Below, piece after piece: positions 60,601 to 64,000 of a stretch of DNA of 64,000 nucleotides. A program made the position numbers and the translations under genes. This stretch comes from Vitellaria paradoxa (Eukaryota > Streptophyta > Magnoliopsida > Ericales > Sapotaceae): NCBI GenBank assembly GCA_019916065.1, contig CM034239.1, positions 34,062,419 through 34,126,418 of the forward strand. The letters run 5' to 3'. The notes below the pieces were generated by a model. It was given only the letters and a program-made list of their open reading frames with translations. It had not been told where the DNA came from and made no database searches. Within the stretch, counting starts at the first letter, position 1, and each line of letters starts with the position of its first letter.

Positions 60601-62820
60601 TGTCATACTCTTTAAAATTTTAAAATTACTATATTGAAATGTGTATTTAAAAGTTAGGTTTAATTGTGTGATACATCATAAATATTTAAATATATTGCAT
60701 AGTAAATTGATATAAGATATAATTATTATTTAAGAATGTTGCTTAAATTTAAATGAAACTTAACTTAAGAGAAAAAATTAATTTTTTTTTTTAGATCTCT
60801 TATCTGCGTTGACAAATAAAAGAAATTTAAAGTAAGTTTAATATGGTTTAAACTTGATTAAATAGTTTCTAATTATTGTAATAGTCAAACGAAAAATTCT
60901 AAGCTAAGAAAATTTTAGAATTTACCAAAGATAAAATAAATTCTCAAAATATAATTATATTACAAATCGTGAATTGAATTGCCTAAACGTTACGATAACA
61001 CATGGCATATCGTCTATATATATATATATATATACACACACATACACAAGATTGGTTCAGCCACTCTTTTAAAAGTTGTATGATTTTATCTTCCTCTCAT
61101 CTTAGAATTTTCAAATGCAGTTAGTTTGCATTAAACGAACGTGGTCAATGCCATAGATATTGACATTTCAAACAAAACGCAAGGCGAAAATTCAATTTGG
61201 TGGCTGGCCCTACCACCGTCTAATGTGACTGCTACTGCCAAGCCCGCACGGATCTTCATATTCCAAGAATGCTGCACGTGACTTTCCCAAGGTAGAGTTA
61301 CAAGAAGCAAATCAAATGGTTTTTGACCAGATCAAAACTAAATGATAGTAGACCAGCTCCCCATTAAAAGGTCCGTCACCCATACTTGCTTATATATATA
61401 TATATATATATAGGCTTTTAAGTTAATTTTTTTTATTTTTTTAACATTTTTTTCTTTTATATGACTTTTTTTTATTAAAATTTAATTTTTTTAGAAATCA
61501 TAACTTTTAGACATATTAATCGCGCTCATAAAAAAATTAAAAAATTCACGTCCGTTTAGATATATGTTAAAAAAATTAACTTTTTTTTTCAACATATAAG
61601 TTTAGGTAGCCTAAATTTTTTAATTTATTAACTTATTTATTTTTTACGAATACGATTAACAAGCATAAAAGTTACAGCCTTTAAACAAAAATTAAATTTT
61701 GCTGATAGAAAGTTATATAAGACAAAAAAAACTAAAAAAACAATGCAAAATTAATTTTGGGGGCCAAACAAAGCGTACAAGGAACAAAATCGGTATATGA
61801 CAAAACTCAAACTCAACACAATTATCCGCCCGAATAGAACAACACAAGAATGTTTTTTTTTTTAATTATTAAAAAAAAACAGAAAGGAAGTTGCAAAATA
61901 GTCTTAGGACTCTGGGGTTACCGGAAACATCAGGAGACCATGTGTCCTTAATTCTCCAGATTTTATGAATTACCAAAAATTCACTCAATTCAGTCAGTAA
62001 GAATGATCAATTTGCTCCTAATATTACAGTAATAGTGTTTTGAGTTAATTACCCAAAAAATTCATCTCAACTCCCACCCTCCCTTTTGTTTGAGTCGGGG
62101 GCCTTTCAACTGTTCAATGTGATCAAAATTAAATACATATATATATATATATATGTATGTATGTATGTATGTATGAGAATCTTTTCACCCTGATTTCACA
62201 TAAATTCATGAGTGCAGTTGATTTTAAAGGTAATTGTACGCAAGTACGATTTCCACTAATATATAGACAGAGAATCAGTTTTGTTGCTTCGTTTTTGTAC
62301 AAAGTTTTCATAATATTTGATTCAATAAATAACTTTGAACTTCTCTTGCTATTAAATAATTAATTTATATGAATAAAATAAGCAAAAACAATACAATTTT
62401 CATAAATAGAAAGAGAATTGGAGAAAAAGAGAGAGAGAGAAAGAGAAGAGGATGAAGAAAATTTAAGAAGAAAAAGGTATCTTGCATCTTTTTGTCCCAG
62501 TAATTATAGAAATGAACTTGTCAGAAACTAAAATACGGAAGAAACAGCAACAATTACTGTCTCCGATCTCATCAAGCAGATTCGAGAAGCAGAAAAGAAA
62601 CAACTTAAAGAGAGTTAAGACATAGAATCATGCCGATTGTAAAAACAGAGTGACAAACAGATAACAAAATTGAGCGTGTGTTTATGTAGCAGTTACCTTC
62701 GTCTTGGGGCAGAAGTTGAGCATCGCATGGAAGTTGAGAGAAGCAATTCAAAATGACGGATACGGACAGAAGGAAAGAGAACACCTTCGATACTGTTGCT
62801 ATCGTGCATACAGACTCCAT
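45605..62820 (-). CDS. LRR-malectin receptor-like kinase (subfamily LRR-VIII-2), 24 exons, 1022 aa
   Basis: Exons from the 5' end: 62820-62697, 59913-59751, 59277-59206, 58326-58258, 58145-58074, 57987-57916, 53762-53691, 53619-53548, 53416-53345, 52862-52791, 52643-52572, 51833-51765, 51643-51578, 51371-51312, 51199-51161, 51064-51015, 50895-50531, 50401-50203, 50126-49992, 49282-49164, 48972-48762, 48677-48440, 46879-46729, 46039-45605. All junctions are GT..AG, phases agree, and the total is 3069 nt with no stop. Domains: signal peptide (about 1-34), LRRs about 96-355 (72-nt phase-2 exons), malectin about 405-590 ([10 protein letters not shown]), membrane span about 603-625, kinase about 662-935 with [11 protein letters not shown]690 in AVKQL, HRD (D788), DFG (D806) and GYMAPEYA. 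This is an active-type RD kinase, like At1g53430/At1g07650/LIK1. It is expected at the plasma membrane, sensing extracellular ligands and phosphorylating Ser/Thr; the ligand is unknown. The start at 62820 puts the hydrophobic signal near the N-terminus; an in-frame upstream Met exists. Confidence 0.95.
47021..47271. mobile_element. MITE in receptor-kinase intron 22
   Basis: The left end TCCTATGTTGTATTTGGATT and the right end ATCCAAACATAGTA form an imperfect terminal inverted repeat. The interior is purine-rich in its left half (GGAAAGGAGAAGGAAAGG) and pyrimidine-rich in its right half, so the whole element can fold back. Borders are accurate to a few bases. Confidence 0.6.
47780..48000 (+). 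mobile_element. Retrotransposon gag-like scrap in receptor-kinase intron 22
   Basis: A plus-strand reading in mixed frames gives [20 protein letters not shown] and [20 protein letters not shown], then [14 protein letters not shown]. The acidic Ser/Asp/Glu stretch before a coiled segment resembles the region downstream of gag in some copia elements. It is short and broken, so the assignment is weak. Confidence 0.3.
48214..48396. mobile_element. MITE, 183 bp, in receptor-kinase intron 22
   Basis: Flanked by TAA on both sides (48211-48213 and 48397-48399). Starts GGATTAGTTTTGGCAG and ends CCCCAAACGGAGCC, inversely related. The right border is about 45 bp from the 3' edge of exon 22. Confidence 0.62.
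52392..52527. repeat. 70-bp direct duplication ending in a run of about 22 Gs, receptor-kinase intron 11-side intergap (intron 11)
   Basis: GAAGATGG(C/T)ATTTATATGTT followed by TAGAGATATGAAATCATTAT occurs at about 52394 and again at about 52464. The first copy is followed by an A run (about 52441-52451) and the second by a pure G run of about 22. It lies in the intron between exons 11 and 12. Confidence 0.8.
52672..52709 (-). repeat. CTT microsatellite upstream of the exon 11 acceptor
   Basis: On the gene strand it reads as a (CTT)n run with one CGT interruption, about 30 bases before the AG at 52645-52644. It forms most of the polypyrimidine tract for exon 11. Confidence 0.85.
53831..54785 (+). 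mobile_element. LTR-like sequence in receptor-kinase intron 6
   Basis: Begins TGTTAGGTTATAATTC and includes, near its right end, ATTTGTAACTCATTTG then TGATATAATGAAAGA, a pattern typical of the 3' part of copia LTRs in plus orientation. The phrase TTTTTAGCATTAA(C/A)AAT occurs twice (about 53924 and 54149). Neither a target duplication nor coding sequence was found, so it is probably a degraded solo LTR. The right border is uncertain. Confidence 0.4.
55117..56453 (+). mobile_element. TRIM-like, internally deleted Ty1-copia element in receptor-kinase intron 6
   Basis: A 5' LTR (55117-55384, 268 bp) and a 3' LTR (56191-56453, 263 bp) are clearly related: both have ATATTAGGT, CCTATATTAAAATATTTTAT, TACCCAACATT and CTACTTC(T/G)TGTCTT and end in AACA. 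The 5' LTR is directly followed by a tRNA-Met-type primer site, TGGTATCAGAT (55385). The 3' LTR is directly preceded by a polypurine tract, GAGGGAGGG. The roughly 800-bp interior has only gag scraps and a second TGGTATCAGA near 55505. No clean target duplication is seen. LTR divergence is substantial, so it is not recent. Confidence 0.82.
57230..57720. repeat. Probable dispersed plant repeat in receptor-kinase intron 6
   Basis: Contains ACAATTTACGTGGTTC, a phrase I know as recurrent in repetitive DNA of many eudicots. The class and borders cannot be set from one copy. It ends about 200 bp before exon 6. Confidence 0.3.
60149..60410 (+). mobile_element. tRNA-derived SINE in receptor-kinase intron 1
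   Basis: A 262-bp GC-rich insert is bounded by an exact 18-bp target duplication, AAGTATATAATTCTTTGG (60131-60148 and 60411-60428). It has RNA polymerase III promoter boxes: an A-box-like TGGCTGAGGGA near 60184 and a B box GGTTCGAAT at 60215-60223, about 30 bp apart as in tRNA genes. The tail has no poly-A and ends CTGACCCC. The body shows words such as GCCTAGGCTGGTTTATCACC that I associate with the Au-like SINE group, but the family name is tentative. It is antisense to the host gene. Confidence 0.88.
61012..61410. repeat. TA microsatellites in receptor-kinase intron 1
   Basis: TA/TATA runs at about 61012-61032 and 61388-61411, with otherwise unassigned intron sequence between them. Confidence 0.8.
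62134..62175. repeat. Compound TA/TATG microsatellite
   Basis: A TA run of about ten units leads directly into seven or so TATG units. It lies in intron 1 of the receptor kinase. Confidence 0.9.
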
Positions 62821-63500
62821 GGACTCCACAGTTTTGTCTGTGTTCTTCAAAATAAAAAACTTGGGGGAAAGCCACATGCGCATTGAGAGAGAGAGAGCGC
62901 GCACCAAAGTGGGGATGCTATCTATGTACATGCATTAAATACAACTATGTGAGATATAGAGAGAGAATATAGAAACAAAAGGGTTTTGGCTGGTGGTTGG
63001 AATGCTGAGGCGGGAAACAGATTGGAGAATCAAGAGAACGTGACATATCACGAGATGGACAATTTATCTTTGTATTTATCACTACGGCTGAAAATGGTCA
63101 CGTCGGGCCAAGCTTAGATCCATTTTGTTTACCCATTGTACTGGCTCTAAAAAAATAAATACATAAATAAATAACAATTAGCTTAGAAATAATTTAAGGC
63201 CTGCATATAAGAATTTATTTATCTTTTAAAAGAAAATTTATTTATATTTTAAAAATATAAATTAAAAATTTATAAAAGTAAATAGTTTAGTAATAAAATA
63301 TTTTTTATAAAATTGACATATGAGTTTAATTTTATATAAGAAAATATAATATAATAATATACATAAAACTCATAAAAAGATATATTTTTTTTTAAATTTT
63401 GGGACTGGTCTGGAACGCTCAAGTTAACATACATACTCAAGGTCAAGTTCAAAACGAATAACTAAACAGATTCAAAATTTTTCTTAAAACCAAAAATGGC
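62821..63500. promoter_or_regulatory. Leader and promoter region of the receptor kinase (minus)
   Basis: On the gene strand a CT-rich stretch (CTCTCTCTCTCT, about 62885-62900) lies 70 bases before the ATG, a common feature of plant leaders. An in-frame ATG lies upstream. No convincing TATA box was located. The part beyond 63100 is AT-rich. Confidence 0.35.
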
Positions 63501-64000
63501 CCACTACTAAAATTGATGGTAAAAAGGACTCCAGAAATGCTTGACCGCTTCGAAATGGTCGTGTATAATACTTTAGATGACTACCTAAAAACAATACTCG
63601 GCCACCATGAGGTGCTCGTTATAAGTCCTTTTAAGTTCCCCCCAACCCTCCTTCCCGCTCAGTTTGATTTCGCTCTTTCTCTATCTCTCTCTATCTCTCA
63701 TTCTCTCTCCTATTCCCGCACTCTTGCTCATCGTTGAACGACGCCCAACGTCGCCCAGCCAATAGGTAACCCCCTACTCTCTCTCTCTCTCTCTCCCCTC
63801 TCTTCCTATACCTCCATCTTCCTTTTCCGCTACCTCTCTCTCCCTCTCTCTTTTTCTCTGTCCAACTCTCTCTCCCTCCCCCTCTCTCTCTCTTTCTTTC
63901 CCGTTCTCAATTTTCCCACTATTCTTGCCGAGTGGTTTTGGATTTCATGTGACAGTGTTGGACAATGTTTGTGCGTCATCGTTGTTGACAGCTTGAGGCC
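63501..64000 (+). promoter_or_regulatory. CT-rich tract, possible leader of a gene continuing past the window
   Basis: From about 63670 to 63905 the plus strand is dominated by CT and CTC repeats. GC content rises in the last 100 bases. This pattern is typical of plant transcription starts and leaders. I cannot identify a coding start with confidence. If real, the gene would be head-to-head with the receptor kinase. Confidence 0.35.

Overview
This is a gene-poor, AT-rich stretch of nuclear DNA from a flowering plant, almost certainly a eudicot. The reasons are large introns with canonical GT..AG borders, a plant-only receptor-kinase family, a plant cell-wall proline-rich/8-cysteine protein, a plant-type seipin, and many plant transposon families (hAT, Ty1-copia, Ty3-gypsy, L1-type LINE, tRNA-derived SINE, many short MITEs). 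I do not claim a species.

Layout. 1-7860: degraded DNA with a UPF3-like coding remnant (about 500-1020), an inverted pair of coding-like segments (1024-1722), and a decayed LINE (about 3790-6130) that itself carries a MITE. 7865-11781: one hAT element with a perfect 8-bp target duplication and a broken transposase. 14060-19360: a truncated Ty1-copia element whose gag is split by a small 9-bp-TSD element, itself split by a 2.45-kb solo LTR, giving three nesting levels. 19420-27800: gypsy scraps, AT-rich DNA and MITEs. 27848-29140 (-): an intact single-exon proline-rich protein with a C-terminal hydrophobic 8-cysteine domain. 29340-37190: AT-rich DNA with MITEs and no gene. 37252-42296 (-): a two-exon seipin gene whose 3.7-kb intron holds a 146-bp tandem array and whose last exon is frameshifted in this sequence. 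43052-44461: a 1.4-kb fold-back element just upstream of it. 45605-62820 (-): a 24-exon leucine-rich-repeat/malectin receptor kinase that I could assemble to an uninterrupted 1022-residue frame. Its introns hold a SINE, a TRIM-like copia derivative, LTR-like DNA and MITEs. 63500-64000: a CT-rich tract that may be the start of another gene reading rightward.

The three real genes (cell-wall protein, lipid-droplet/ER seipin, plasma-membrane receptor kinase) are all on the minus strand, but they are far apart and show no sign of working together. The notable content is structural: nested and fold-back repeats, exactly duplicated target sites, and a possible disabling indel in the seipin gene. I found no new multi-gene system.
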